Source: Rhizophagus irregularis (lineage: Eukaryota > Glomeromycota > Glomeromycetes > Glomerales > Glomeraceae). From it: a stretch of DNA of 64,000 nt. The translations under genes were made by a program, and so were the position numbers. Below are positions 1 to 11,531 of the stretch, piece by piece (the stretch's first letter is position 1; every line of letters starts with the position of its first letter). The notes beneath the pieces are model-generated. The model was not told the DNA's origin, searched no databases, and saw only the letters and a list, made by a program, of their open reading frames with translations. Where the stretch lies: NCBI RefSeq assembly GCF_026210795.1, contig NC_089439.1, positions 1,798,001-1,862,000 on the forward strand, read 5' to 3'.

Positions 1-560
1 CCAATCAGCTACCTGATTGGTGACCGATTGGTGCCTGATTTTTCGCTTTTCGACCTGTAAAACCTTCAAAATTTTTTTGATTTTGTTTGTTTTTAACAAA
101 ATGTATCTAACGTTTCAATTTTTTATTTTTTTTAGAACTGCAGCTTTTTGGATGATTCACGGACGGGTAAAATTAATTTTTTTTTTAATTTATTTTAACG
201 AAACGTGACTAACGTTTCATTTTTCTTTCTTTTTTAAGTCTGCGGATTTCTTTTTCTAAACGAGATTTCAAAGAACTTTTAATATTATGGTAAGTTTTGC
301 AACGAACGTTGCGAAACTTCATTTATTTTTTAATTTTTTTTAGAAACGTTTACTAACGTTTCTTTAAATTCTTTTTGTAGGTCTTTTTTTTGGAAAACAG
401 GAAAAAGGGTAAATTTCAAAGCATAATTTTACGCTTCGAAACTTTTAAAAAAAATTTTTATTTTTATTTTTATAAGGAAACATTTCTAACGTTTCCTTTA
501 GAATTTTTTTGTGGTCTTTTGGGGGTAAGTTTCTTTTTTTAAAAAAAAAGGATTAATTTT
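1..560 (+). repeat. Intron-like tandem array, segment I-a
   Basis: Four to five intron-like units follow each other. Donors are seen at about 57 (GTAAAACC), 167 (GTAAAATT), 291 (GTAAGTTTTG), 409 (GTAAATTTC) and 526 (GTAAGTTTC); acceptors are T-runs ending in TAG or AAG at about 135, 238 and 380. Each intron-like stretch carries an inverted repeat around a CTAAC core, for example GAAACGTTTACTAACGTTTC near 341. The 'exons' between are about 30-55 nt and keep no common reading frame. The fourth acceptor has decayed to GTGG. The same units resume at 2290, 8867 and 11056, so this is one array opened by later insertions. It may be a noncoding spliced transcript or a repeat that only looks like introns. 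Confidence 0.7.
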
Positions 561-1800
561 ATATTCACCAGTAATATGATAATTTTAGTTTTATAAGTTT
601 TATATTAATTTTGTTTGTATTATGTTTTACAATTTCATACACGTAAATAAAAATTTTTTTATGAATTTTTTTAAACTGTAACTTTTTTTCCAATTAAACC
701 CATACAACTCAATTTCATAAATTAGAAATGAAATTTATAGAGAAATTTGTGTTTTTATAACACTACTAATTGTTTAACTCCTAAAGTTTTATATTTTTTA
801 TTTAATAACTTTAGAGTGTAATTTCACTACTTTAGTCAAATGAAATCAATTTCTTTTATTAATTAAAAGTTGTTCAATAGAGCCAAAACTACTTGTATAT
901 TATTTTTTATAAGTGTAGGTATAATACATATAAAAAAACCTATATTTTTCATAATGGTACTAACTTTCAAAATTGTTTTTTCATTTATTAACTTCAGAGC
1001 GTAATTTTACTACTTTAGTCAAATGAAATCGACTTTCTAAATTAATTGAATATTGTTCAGCAAGGTCAAAACTACATGTATATTAATTTTCATGAGTGTA
1101 GGTATAATATATATGGAGAAACCAACATTTTTCATAATGGTACTAACTTTCGAATTTTTTTTTTTCTGTTTACTAACTTTAGAGCGTAATTTCACCACTT
1201 TAGTCAAAATGAAATCGACTTTCTAAATTAATTGAAAATTGTTTAGCAAGGTCGAAACTACTTGTATATTAATTTTTGATTTTTTTTTTTGTTTATTAAA
1301 TTTGGCGCATAATTTCACCACTTTAGTCAAATGAAATCGACTTTCTAGATTAATTGATAATTGTTCAGCAAGGTCGAAACTACATGTATATTAATTTTCA
1401 TGGGTGTAGATACAATACATATGGAGAAATCTACATTTTTCATAACGGTACTAACTTTCAAATTTTTTTTTTTGTTTATTAACTTCAGCGCGTAATTTTA
1501 CCACTTTAGTCAAATGAAATCGACTTTTTAACTTAATTGAAAATTGTTCAGCAAGGGCAAAACTACTTGTATATTAATTTTCATGGGTGTAGGTATAATA
1601 CATATGGAGAAATCTACATTTTTCATAATGGTACTAACTTTTGAATTTTTCTTTTTTCCATTTACTAACTTTAGAGCGTAATTTCACCACTTTAGTCAAA
1701 TGAAATTTACTTTCTTTATTAATTGAAAGTTGTTTAGCAATATAAAATCTACTTAATATTGTAGGATTTATTCATTTTTTATAATAATACTAACTTATGA
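561..1800. repeat. Tandem repeat, about 185-bp unit, six copies
   Basis: The phrase ACTTTAGTCAAATGAAAT recurs near 829, 1010, 1196, 1319, 1501 and 1688. Spacing is 181-187 bp except one 123-bp step, which is a shortened copy. Each unit also carries a TAGGTATAATACATATGGAG-like block and a T-run. No open frame or splice pattern is visible. Confidence 0.8.
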
Positions 1801-1868
1801 ATTATTGTATAATATATTATTATATTTAAACTATATATTTTATATAAATATTTTTAGAAAAAATGTAT

Positions 1869-2172
1869 TTGTAACAGCCTGTTACATATCTTATTTGTAA
1901 CATCCTTTTTTTATTTTTTTTTAGTAATAAATTTAATATGTGTTTCACAAATAAAATTTTTATATGCAAAATTTAATTTGGAAAACTTTTACTTAATGTA
2001 TTTAAGACAGTTTCATAGATAAAATTTTAAGTTATAAGCAGTTTTTAAAAAATTCTTTTGTTTTAGTTACACAACTGATCTTTTGTTTTTATTTACATTA
2101 CGCCTGATCTTAAATTTTAATTGGATAAAATTGAGGGTTGTTACAAATAAGATGCGTAACAGGCTGTTACAA
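1869..2172. mobile_element. MITE with 36-bp inverted ends
   Basis: The left end begins TTGTAACAGCCTGTTAC and continues to about 1905; the reverse complement of 2137-2172 repeats it with few changes. The first 15 bases are themselves a palindrome (GTAACAG-C-CTGTTAC). The interior is AT-rich without coding potential. No clear target-site duplication was found, so the superfamily is open. Confidence 0.75.
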
Positions 2173-2289
2173 TTAGATTTATCCATATTTTTATTAATAA
2201 AATTATTATTTTTTTCAAAATAAAACAATTTAAATTTTAATAAATTATGTAATATAGGTGAACTTTACCTTGGGTGAATTTCACCACTG

Positions 2290-2375
2290 GTGAGCGTTAA
2301 AATCACCCCAAAAAAATTATTTTTTTATAAGAAAACGGTTTTAATGTTTCTTTTATATTGTTTTTTTGTAGGTAT
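2290..2375 (+). repeat. Intron-like array, segment I-b, split by hAT-1
   Basis: A hairpin-bearing stretch and T-tract end in TTTTTTTGTAG at about 2371. The 'exon' then stops at 2375 because the hAT element starts at 2376; it resumes at 8867 after the second target-site copy. This shows that the array is older than the hAT insertion. Confidence 0.7.
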
Positions 2376-2384
2376 TAGAGGTTA

Positions 2385-2640
2385 GAACCGGAATCAGTTA
2401 TCAGATTTATAACCGGGTTTAACCGATTCGAAATTTAAACGGTTTATGATTCGGTTAACCGGTTATATTCAAACCAGTTTAAACCGATTAACCAGTTATA
2501 TTTAACCAGTTTAAACTGATTAATCGGTTATATTCAAACTGGTTTAAACCGATTAACCGGTTATATTTAACCGGTTTAAACTGATTAACCGGTTATATTC
2601 AAACCGGTTTAAACCGATTAATCAAACTGATCAAAACTGA
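2385..2640. repeat. Left subterminal repeats of hAT-1
   Basis: Alternating AACCGGTT, AAACCGGTTTAAACC and GATTAACCGG motifs are packed in direct and inverted orientation with a rough 32-bp period. The same words occur at the other end (8718-8858). In hAT elements such subterminal repeats are usual transposase-binding sites; that role is inferred here. Confidence 0.8.
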
Positions 2641-4890
2641 TTTTTAATTTTTGTGAATGGTGACTAATGAGTAACGACTTAATGTTCAATATTTGTAATT
2701 AACTGACTACAATAACCCAATCTAATACATTTCTGGTTAATTGAAATTTTACTGGATTTTTTTTATTCTGATGGATTAATACTAACAAAAAAAAGTATAA
2801 TTTATCTTATTAATTGCACTTTATTTGTGGTCATTTCCGCTCTGTTAGTTACCACTTCTATAATAATAATTATTTTTATTTTTCAGTTTTTTAACGTAAA
2901 AGCTGAAACTACCTTTTTAGTCTTTTTTTTTTATTAATTTTTTTATCCCTTTTTTTATTATTATTGTTTCTTTAATCAATTTACCAAAATTTTTGGAATT
3001 TTTTTTTAACCCAAAAAATATTTATTCTTTTTTGGGTCAAGACTATAAGATTAGAACTATGTCTTACAGCTTTTTCGATATTTAATAAGATTTTTTTTAG
3101 TCAATGATATTGGTTTCTGATGTGAAATTTTTTTTTTAATTTTTTTTAGTGAGAATTTTTTTGATTTAGTGAGAACTTTTTTTGTTTATTGAGATTTTTT
3201 TTTCAATTTAGTGAGAAGTTTTTTGATTTATTGAGATTGTTTTTTTTCAATATTATTTCCGACTAATTAATTTGAGTGAAAATTTTTTTTCTTGATATTA
3301 ATGAATTTTTTTTTTAGTGAGATTGTTTTTAATTATATAGATATATAACCATATTAATAATTTGTAATTAAATCTATAATAAATTTTTTGATAAATCTAT
3401 ATAACTATAACGATAACTAAAAAAATTTGTCTGACATTTGGATTTATAATTAAAACCTGTGACATGATCTATTTATTCAATCTGACCGTGTACATTTCAA
3501 TCAACTAATACAATTTCAGTTAATGAAATTTTACCTTAATCAGAATTATAATTTTTCAAACCGAAAAACCCTTTCTTTTGGTTTAGTTTTTTTTAAACCG
3601 AAAAATTTTTCTCATTCTTTTCACGTTTAGGTTTAATTTTTTCACTCTTTTTGGACCAAATTATTGTCCTTTTTTTTCGGAATTTTTTCGGTACTTATTT
3701 TTTTTTCAGATTCCTTGTTTTTTCAGAAATTACCTTTTTTGAACTGATCTCTTTCTTTATCCATTTTCTTTCCCCAAACTTTTTTTAATTTTTTTTTTCT
3801 TTCAATTTTTTCTTAATTATATTAATAATTATATTGGATTCATGGGGTATATTTGCAGTCGGGTAGGTGTAATTTATTAACTTTTCCTTTACACCGTTCT
3901 CTTTGAGTATAATAATAAAAAAAATAATAATAATAAATAATTATATTTACAAAATTATTATTTTTTTTAGGAAAATTGACTGACGTTGATAGTAAGATTA
4001 AGATTTTTTTGATTAAATTGGACGCTGGATAAATAGTTTGATTTTCAAATTCATGAAAAACTTGTGACTTCAAATCTCATAGTATTCTTCGCTACGCTCA
4101 GAACAATGAGTTTAACTTTATATGGTATATGTTGTAACTCAGGGGTACAAAATCTGCATAATTCAGAATATTTCATAATCTGGTACAATGATATTTTCCA
4201 AACAAATACGTAATTCAGAATTCAAAATTTAAAACACTATTTCGGACACAACTATAATTCACTGCGCATATTACTTTTTTTATTTTCTAAGAATTTATTA
4301 TTATACTTTAAAAAAATAAATAAAAATAGAAAATGATTTCTTTTTTTACTTTAATTTTTTTGACGAAAAAATAAAGGCAAATCAAAAATGGAAAGTGATT
4401 TCCTTTTTAAAATCGAATCTTCTTTTTCTGAATTGCGTTATTCAGGTTTTTTTTAGTTTTTTAGCCATTTAAAGTCTGAAGAACGTTACGTTTCATTTTT
4501 CTGATCTGATAATATAACTGAAAAAATTAAGATATGCGGTCATTATCAGAAAATAAAAATGAATGCCGGAAGATCTTCACTTTATTTCTATAATCGATTT
4601 GATGATCTATTAAAAAAAGAATCTTGACGTGTAATATTTATTTTTAGCCACAAATGTAGTAATATAACTCTTTTTAGTATAATATACGTTCATTGTACAT
4701 AATAAATGACAACTTTGTTTACTGATCATATGTGTGAAAAAAAATCTCCTTTTGTTAAAAATATCATACAGATACATTCCTTTTTTTTTATTTGAAATTG
4801 ATTAAAATTGTATTCTACGGTAATATGATAATCTTGAATCAAATAATATTTATAATTTCGAGTTTGCAATTTACAAAGAAAAATTTAAAA
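2641..4890. other. Gene-free interior of hAT-1
   Basis: Long T-runs, a degenerate repeat of TTTAGTGAGAATTTTTTT (about 3140-3330) and AT-rich sequence. No hAT motif, splice chain or convincing frame was seen; the short minus-strand frame near 3840-4073 is low-complexity. Confidence 0.6.
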
Positions 4891-4904
4891 AAAAAATAAC
4901 TTCA

Positions 4905-7454
4905 GACGATGATACCAGAACTATACGGTCTACACCATCTACACCATCCACAAGCCGAAGACGGATTGATATTACCCGTAGTAACAAAAGCCATATCTCT
5001 TTTTTCTTTCGCACTGATGAATCAAATTTTGAAATTGCATAATGTAAAATTTGTGAGCGTGCCAATCAAAATCCATATCCATACAGTTATAAAGGTGGTA
5101 ATACGTCAAACTTGATCGCTCACCTGTGTGACAAGCATGGCATAATCAAGGAAAACTATACCGAATATTTGGATGTTAATAATGAGGTACAATATTGCTA
5201 AATTAATAAAATATCATTTATATGACATAATTAAATGACTCGAATTTTTTTATTAGCCAAAAGTTGTACAAACAAGCACAAGCAATCATCCAAGTACATG
5301 TTCTCCGGAAAGGCAAGAACTATTATCACGAATGTTGATGAAATTTATTATTCATTTTGTCCTGCCTTCATATGTTTTACAAAATGAGTCCTTCTGAAAG
5401 TTTGTTTATACTTGTGAACCAGGATTTAAGATCCCATGTGAAAAAACAGCAAAAGGGTTAATTCACGAAGCCTATAATTGGTGTCATAATCAGCTTCAAT
5501 CACTCCTTCTAAATAGTGTAACAGCAAAACCCTGAAAAATACATATGGAAGTCATAAATGATTGGCAAGATTTTGGCCTAAAATAAGCAACTTTTCAGGG
5601 CCGGAATTATGATAATGCTAGCCAGTATCAAAACGGACAATAAAATTTAGGCCAGCACTATCTAAAAAAGGCAAGATTTTTATGAAAATTTAGGTTCTTT
5701 TTAAGCAAACTCAAATGTGACCTTTTTATGTATTTTTCGGGATCCTGTAACAGCTATTCACTTAATAACTGACCTATGGACATCAAAATCTCGACATAGT
5801 TATCTTGGTGTTACGGCAACTTGGTTATCGTCAGATTTTAAATTTAGAGAAGTCTTACTCTCTTGTAATCATATTGAATATCCGCACACTGGTGAAGTCA
5901 TTAGTGAGGAATTATTTCAAATAATTCATAGATGGCGTCTTGATAATACAGTTTTTACCATAGTAACAGACAATGCTGCCAATATGCTGAAGGGGATAGA
6001 GCTATTGCACAATAATTATTTCAATGTAATAAGACGTCAGCCATGTGCGGCTCATACACTGCAATTATCAGTGCAAGAAAGACTAAAGCAGTGTAAGGAG
6101 ATTCATTGCCACATTAAAAATTTGCAAAATTTTTTTCGACTCCCTAAACAAGCTCAACGACTACGTGAGGCATAAAACGAAATGAATCAGGACAATCAAC
6201 ATTCAGTAGTAAGTCCTCTGGATGTTTTAACGGATACAAGAACTAGGTGGAACTCTACATATCTGCCATGGAAACGAGTTCTGGAACTACATAATGCAAT
6301 GAGGTTTGTCTCGGCAACTTTACTTTCAAAGCCGGATCGTACTTCACAAAGGAAGGGGAAAAGCTAGAGAAATTATGTTTATCAGTTGAAGAGAAAGAGT
6401 AATTAATATTAACTTATTGTTTTTATAATTATATTTATTAATTAAACTCTATCTTTAACGAAAATTTTTTTGGTTTACGTATAGGTTTTTACAAGAAATG
6501 ATGAAGTTACTGGAACCAATTGAAAGAGTAACCCGATGTTTATGTGGCGCTGAATATCCAACGCTTAGTTTTGTTTATCCGTATATGGAATTGCTCAAAA
6601 AGAAATTTGCCCCGAAAGATAATAAAAGTGTTCAAACTTACATAAATCTTATATATGGTGAAAGTTATGAAGACGATGATGATAGCGTTACAGATGATGA
6701 CATTCCTACTGCTGGTGCTCATCAGCATTGGCAATATGCACATAGGCAGTTTTGTCAAAAAATGAAAAATACTCATGTTCAAGGACAGAATATCAGAAAT
6801 CAAGTACGCTTTTCTAATACTGAATTGGACAACTTAGATCCAAATAGAGTAGAGTATTTGCCATCTATTTCTACTAACGGTTTGCTTCAGAAAGTTCGTG
6901 CTGCAATTTATTTGTCAATGGATGAATTATGGGCAGTTTTAACAGATATTGCTTTAGTTGCTACATTTCTTGACCCTAGATTTAAACATTTTCATTAGTC
7001 AACAGAAGAAAATCGAAATGAGGCGCAGTGTCTAGTACTAATCTTATATGAGGAATTAAAACAAAGTTTAAATGCTCTAGGCATTGAAGAACCTTCAATT
7101 ATGGATAAAAGCTATGAAGAAGATGATTTTTTTTTTGAATTAGAAAGCGGTTTACAAACAAATCCTGAAGATAGCGAGGTAGCTTGTTATACAAGGTTAG
7201 AGCCAATTGGAATTAAAAATGACCCATTGGAATAGTGGTCTAAAAACAAGGTCATCTTTCCTGTTCTATCCCAATTGGCACGAAAATATCTTTCTATTCC
7301 GTCCACATCAGTGCCGAGCGAACGTTTATTTTCAGATGCTAGAAATCATATTTCGGCAAGAAGAACCCACTTATCACCTGATTTGGTGGATAAAATGTTA
7401 TTTTTAAAGCGTAATAGTTTTTATTTTGAAATTTTCCCATCTAAAAAAGAGTAA
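4905..7454 (+). pseudogene. hAT transposase of hAT-1, decayed
   Basis: Parts in order: a BED zinc finger (CKIC near 5043, then SNLIAHL and KHGI to about 5150) after an acceptor at 4904; an intron about 5188-5257; an N-terminal segment (FKIPCEKT) to 5525; the catalytic core from 5747 (DLWTSKSRHSYLGVTATW, TDNAANM, CAAHTLQLSV, TRWNSTY); an intron about 6399-6484; LLEPIERVTRCL from about 6515; and the C-terminal dimerisation region ([16 protein letters not shown]) to the stop at 7452. Lesions: in-frame stops at 5040-5042 (TAA), 6996-6998 (TAG) and 7233-7235 (TAG before TGG), a frameshift near 6352, and a 221-bp MITE. Clearly hAT and clearly non-functional; the true start codon is uncertain. Confidence 0.9.
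5526..5746. mobile_element. 221-bp hAT-type MITE inside the hAT-1 transposase
   Basis: Perfect 8-bp duplication GTAACAGC at 5518-5525 and 5747-5754. The ends match imperfectly as inverted repeats around CCTGAAAAATACAT / ATGTATTTTTCGGG. With one copy of the duplication the frame runs on in the same phase into the DLWTSK motif, so the insertion itself broke the gene. Confidence 0.85.
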
Positions 7455-7794
7455 TTAAATATTTTTTCTTAGTTTATAAATATGAACAATTGAACAATAA
7501 ATAAATAATGAACAATTAATAATTAATTAATAAATAATGAACAATTAATAAGTTCAAATTATATCATGAAAATTTAAGCGTTTAATAATTAACTGTTAAT
7601 AAGCATAAAAAATTTAACAGCAGCATAATAATTAAGAAAAAAGCATGCGATACAGTATATAATGTGAATATTTCATGTAATATTTTATTATTAATATAAC
7701 CGTTTAATTGTTGCGATAACTTACAATAAAAATTGAGGTAATAAAAAAAAAGAAGCTGATGAATTGAAATCGGTTGCAACAAACTGGTTGCAAT

Positions 7795-8717
7795 TAGAGT
7801 TCCGAACAGGTCAGCCAAATTCAGGTAACCTGACCTGACCTGACCTGAAATTCAGGTCAGGTATGAGATTTTTAAAAAAAATTCAGGTCAGGTATGAAGA
7901 TTGACCTGACCTGATTGACCTGTTGACCTGAAATTATTGATTCTACTATATAATAAAAGTGAGTTGCAGTATTGCGATTCACTTTTTTATATTGATTTTA
8001 TATAATAAAAGTGAGTTGCAGTATTGCGATTCACTTTTTTATATAGATTCTATATAAAAAAAGTGAGTTGCGGTATTGCGATTCACTTTTTATATTGATT
8101 TTATATAATAAAAGTGAGTTGCGGTATTGCGATTCACTTTTTTATATAGATTCTATATAAAAAAAGTGAGTTGCGGTATTGCGATTCACTTTTTTATATA
8201 GATTCTATATAAAAAAAGTGAGTTGCGGTATTGCGATTCACTTTTTTATATTGATTTTATATAATAAAAGTGAGTTGCGATATTGCGATTCACTTTTTTA
8301 TATTAATTCTATATAAAAAAAGTGAATCGCAATACCGCAACTCACTTTTTTTATATAGAATCTATATAAAAAAGTGAATCGCAATACCGCAACTCACTTT
8401 TATTATATAAAATCAATATAAAAAAGTGAATCGCAATACCGCAACTCACTTTTTTTATATTAATTCTATATAAAAAAAGTGAATTGCAGTATTGCGATTC
8501 ACCTTTTTATATGATTTTAATATGAAAAAGTAAATCGCAATATTTTCAAAAAAAATGTTTTATACCATTTTATTGATATTTTAATAAAAATCCTGAAAAT
8601 TTTCAGGGTCAGGTCAAACAGATAACCTGATATAACCTGACCTGACCTGACCTGAAAAAAAATTTCAGGTCAGGTTTATCAATTAACCTGACCTGACCTG
8701 ACCCATTCGGAACTCTA
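7795..8717. mobile_element. 923-bp non-autonomous hAT nested in hAT-1
   Basis: Ends TAGAGTTCCGAA and TTCGGAACTCTA, flanked by the perfect 8-bp repeat GTTGCAAT at 7787-7794 and 8718-8725. Subterminal CCTGACCTGACCTG runs lie in opposite orientations at the two ends. There is no transposase; the middle is a palindromic array (7945-8540). Confidence 0.92.
7945..8540. repeat. Array of about 12 hairpin units with a strand switch
   Basis: A unit of about 52 bp, built on AAAGTGAGTTGC-GGTATT-GCGATTCACTTT, is repeated. The arms pair only if G-T wobbles are counted. Seven units face one way up to about 8300, then three face the other way, then one faces the first way again, with a decayed remnant after it. 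Spacers are TATATAGATTCTATATAA-like and are themselves palindromic. Confidence 0.85.
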
Positions 8718-8725
8718 GTTGCAAT

Positions 8726-8843
8726 CGGTTTAAACCGATTGTAACAAACCGGTTAACCAGTTTAAATCAGTTGTAGTAAAAACCGGTTAATCAAATTGCA
8801 AACTGATTATAATCGTTTTAAACCCGGTTAGTAAAATTCAAAT
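8726..8843. repeat. Right subterminal repeats of hAT-1
   Basis: AAACCGATT, AACCGGTTAACC and AATCGGTTCTAACC words mirror those at 2385-2640. Confidence 0.75.
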
Positions 8844-8866
8844 CGGTTCTAACCTCTAGTAGGTAT

Positions 8867-10160
8867 TTCTTTGGAAAACAGGAAATGCAAAGGGTAAGTT
8901 TTGAAGCACGCTTCAAAACTTATAAAAATATTTTTTTTTTATTTTTTTTATAAGGAAACGATTTTAACATTTCCTTTATAATTTTTGTAGGTCTTTCAGG
9001 GAAGTGCAAAAGTGCAAAGGGTAAGTTTCGAAGCGTTTCACTTCAAAACTTTTTAAGAAAAAATTTTATTATTTTTTTTATAAGGAAACATTCTAACATT
9101 TCCTTTATATTTTTTGTAGGTATTTTTTTGGGAAACGGGAAATGCAAATGGTAAGTTTCACTTCAAAACTTATAAAAATATTTTTTTCATTTTTTATAAG
9201 AAAACGTTTCTAACGTTTCCTTTATAATTTTTGTAGGTCTTTCGGGAAATGCAAAGGGTAAGTTTTGAAGCGTTTTTTCACTTTGAAACTTTTAAAATTT
9301 TTTTTTATTTTTTTTATAAGGAAACGATTCTAACGTTTCCTTTGTTTTTTTTTTGTAGGTCTTTTGGCTCGTTTTCGTTCCAGAATATTGAAAATGGTAA
9401 GTTTCAAAGTGAATGCTTCACTTTGAAACTTTTTAAAAAATTTCTTTTTTTAAAAACATTAGGAAACATTTCTAATGTTTCTATATGATATTTTTTTGTA
9501 GGAATTTTTGACTTCGAATCTTGGATATTATGGTAAGTTTCAAAGATTTGAATTATAAAATTAATTTTTTTTAATTTTTATTAGGAAATGTTTATTAACG
9601 TTCCTTTATTTTTTTTTTGTAGGTTCAGAAGTTGAGTTTGAGAGTTTAAAACAGTAAGTTTCATTAAAAATGAAACTTATATTTTTTTTAATTTTTTTAT
9701 TAAAAAACTTTCTAACTGAACGTTTTCTTTCTTTTTTGTAGTTTGGGAATATCTGGTATTAGATACACAGTAATTTTGCACGAAACTTTTTTTAAAAAAT
9801 TTTTTTATTAGGAAACGCTTACTAACATTTCCTTTATTCTTTATTTTTAGATTTCAGGATATCTGGATAAGGGCTAACATAAAGTTAAGTTTCATTTCGT
9901 CATGAAACAATATCTTCAAGAAACGTTCTAACTGAACGTTTTCTTTTTCTTTTGTAGGTTCAAAAGTATGGAATTGGATACGGGCCATGAAATGGTAAGT
10001 TTCGTACATTTCATTACGAAACTTCCATTTTTTTTTGTTTTTTTTCTTAATTAAGAAATGTTCTAACTGAACGTTTCTCTTTTTTTTGTAGGTTCTTTTC
10101 GGCTCTAAATTTTCTTTCGTAGGTCAGCTTGGTACTTGGATTTTTCTTTATAGGGAAATG
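8867..10160 (+). repeat. Intron-like tandem array, segment I-c
   Basis: About ten units. Donors of the form GGGTAAGTTT or ATGGTAAGTTTC stand near 8894, 9019, 9149, 9258, 9395, 9531, 9652, 9892 and 9993; acceptors are T-tracts ending TTTTGTAG near 8989, 9120, 9236, 9358, 9501, 9623, 9740, 9958 and 10092. Each holds a hairpin whose loop side contains TAAC or CTAAC (GGAAACGATTCTAACGTTTC near 9325, GAAATGTTCTAACTGAACGT near 10054). 'Exons' of about 25-45 nt often end in AAATG or AAAGG just before the donor. No frame is kept across units. Confidence 0.75.
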
Positions 10161-11055
10161 TAGAAGTGCGCTCCAGATGAATCTGGTCAATCCGTCATCC
10201 AGATGATCACGTGACAGATCAATCCGGATTAAAAAAATCGGATCATCGGATTATCCACGGATTGACCGGATTGATTATAATTCCGGCCAGAATTAAGTAA
10301 TCAGCATGGAATTATCCTTTTTAGGGTATGAGTAACATTACACAAATCCAAAAAAGGCAATTTTATTTCCCAGCAAAAATGAAATTTTGGGTTTTACAAG
10401 AATCCTAAAAAGGATATTTTTCACTGATTATTTAATTTCAGCCGGAATTTATGATTAGGTATTTAACTGTTGTCATGTGATGCAAGGGTATGTCGATCAT
10501 TTCCAATTTTGGAAATACCCATTCCACAAAAAACTAGTTTTTCTAAATTTAGTTTCCGGTCATGTAACATAAAACTTCCTAAAAAGGGGCACGGTTAAAG
10601 CGGGGCAGGGCTGCAGTGGCTCAAAAAATTTTGTACCGGATTCTCCCAACGGCACATAGCGGGAAAATATTTACCCACAGTGGCACAGCCATCACAACAG
10701 TGTCGCTGTGGCGTGGCAGGGCCGGTCCTTTGTGACGGTGTAGTTTGTACCAGCACTCGCCACACCCACGAAGGACCTCTCAAGCTCAGCCACGGCTCAA
10801 CGTTGTGCTGGCTGGGTGCCACAGGTAAATATTTTACTGCACATGCCATATCGGGAGAATCTGGAAAATTTTTTGAGCCACATTAGCCCCGCTTTAGCCA
10901 TGCCCTTAAAAAGGAAATTTTTTTGTTGATCCTGTATAGGATTGATGGTCATCCATCCAGTCTATTTGACGGATTTATCTGATCAATCTGAATCTGCCTA
11001 TTAGATGGATTGATTCTAGGATGACTGGATTGACCAGATTCGGAGCCTACCTCTA
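10161..11055. mobile_element. 895-bp non-autonomous hAT-like element
   Basis: Ends TAGAAGTGCGCTCC and the complement of TAGAGGTAGGCTCC, both running on into GAATCTGGTCAATCC. An 8-bp duplication GGGAAATG lies at 10153-10160 and 11056-11063. Subterminal ATCCGGATT and GATTGACC words are repeated. No coding region. A second element (10588-10906) lies within. Confidence 0.9.
10588..10906. mobile_element. 319-bp GC-rich inverted-repeat element
   Basis: Left arm GGCACGGTTAAAGCGGGGC and right arm GCCCCGCTTTAGCCATGCC are inverted copies; pairing extends over about 90 bp (GTGGCTCAAAAAATTTT on both arms). The 8-bp repeat TAAAAAGG flanks it at 10580-10587 and 10907-10914. It is far more GC-rich than its surroundings, so the two overlapping open frames here are shadows of a fold-back element, not genes. 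Confidence 0.85.
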
Positions 11056-11531
11056 GGGAAATGAGTAAGTTTCATAATATAACATGAAACTTTCTTTAAT
11101 TTTTTTTTTAGGAAACGTTAATTAATGTTTTCTTTTTCTTTTCTGTAGGTTTTGGATTTCAGTTTGGGTTAACGGTGAGTTTTGCAGATTTGTGAAACTC
11201 ATTATTATTTGTATTTTCTTTTATTGAAAACATATTGTTAATACCCATATTTCTTTTATTTGTAGACTTCAGAATTCTGGGCTAAAGATTGGTGAGTTTC
11301 ATAACATTTTGTTACGAAACTTTCCTAATTTTTAATTGATATTAGATCGATCGGATCGTAAGTTTTGTAATTACAAAACTTCTATTTTCATTTTTTTTTT
11401 AATATACTGTAAACCATTTTCTAATATTTCTTTTATTTTTGTAGGCTTCGGTTAGTTTTTGGAATATTGGATAAGATTGTGTAAGTTTTGTTAACAAACC
11501 TTTTAATTTTTGTTTTTTCTTATTTGAAACC
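11056..11531 (+). repeat. Intron-like tandem array, segment I-d
   Basis: About five further units with donors at about 11064 (GTAAGTTTC), 11173 (GTGAGTTTTG), 11293 (GTGAGTTTC), 11360 (GTAAGTTTTG) and 11480 (GTAAGTTTTG) and acceptors TCTGTAG near 11149, TTTGTAG near 11266 and TTTGTAG near 11445. Hairpins are weaker and the units more diverged than in segment I-c. Confidence 0.65.

Larger units (their letters stand above)
2376..8858 (+). mobile_element. hAT-1: 6.48-kb hAT transposon with 8-bp TSD
   Basis: The ends are TAGAGGTTAGAACCG at 2376 and its exact complement CGGTTCTAACCTCTA at 8844-8858. A perfect 8-bp duplication, GTAGGTAT, flanks it at 2368-2375 and 8859-8866. The 8-bp duplication, TAGAG termini, subterminal repeats and an internal BED/hAT transposase agree on the hAT superfamily. 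The transposase is broken, so this copy cannot supply its own enzyme. It entered the intron-like array right at a TTTGTAG acceptor-like junction. Two further 8-bp-TSD elements (5526-5746 and 7795-8717) lie inside it. Confidence 0.93.

Noticed and set aside
10595-10886. Two overlapping GC-rich open frames
   Set aside because: They lie on the arms of a 319-bp inverted-repeat element with an 8-bp target duplication, so they are shadows of a palindrome.
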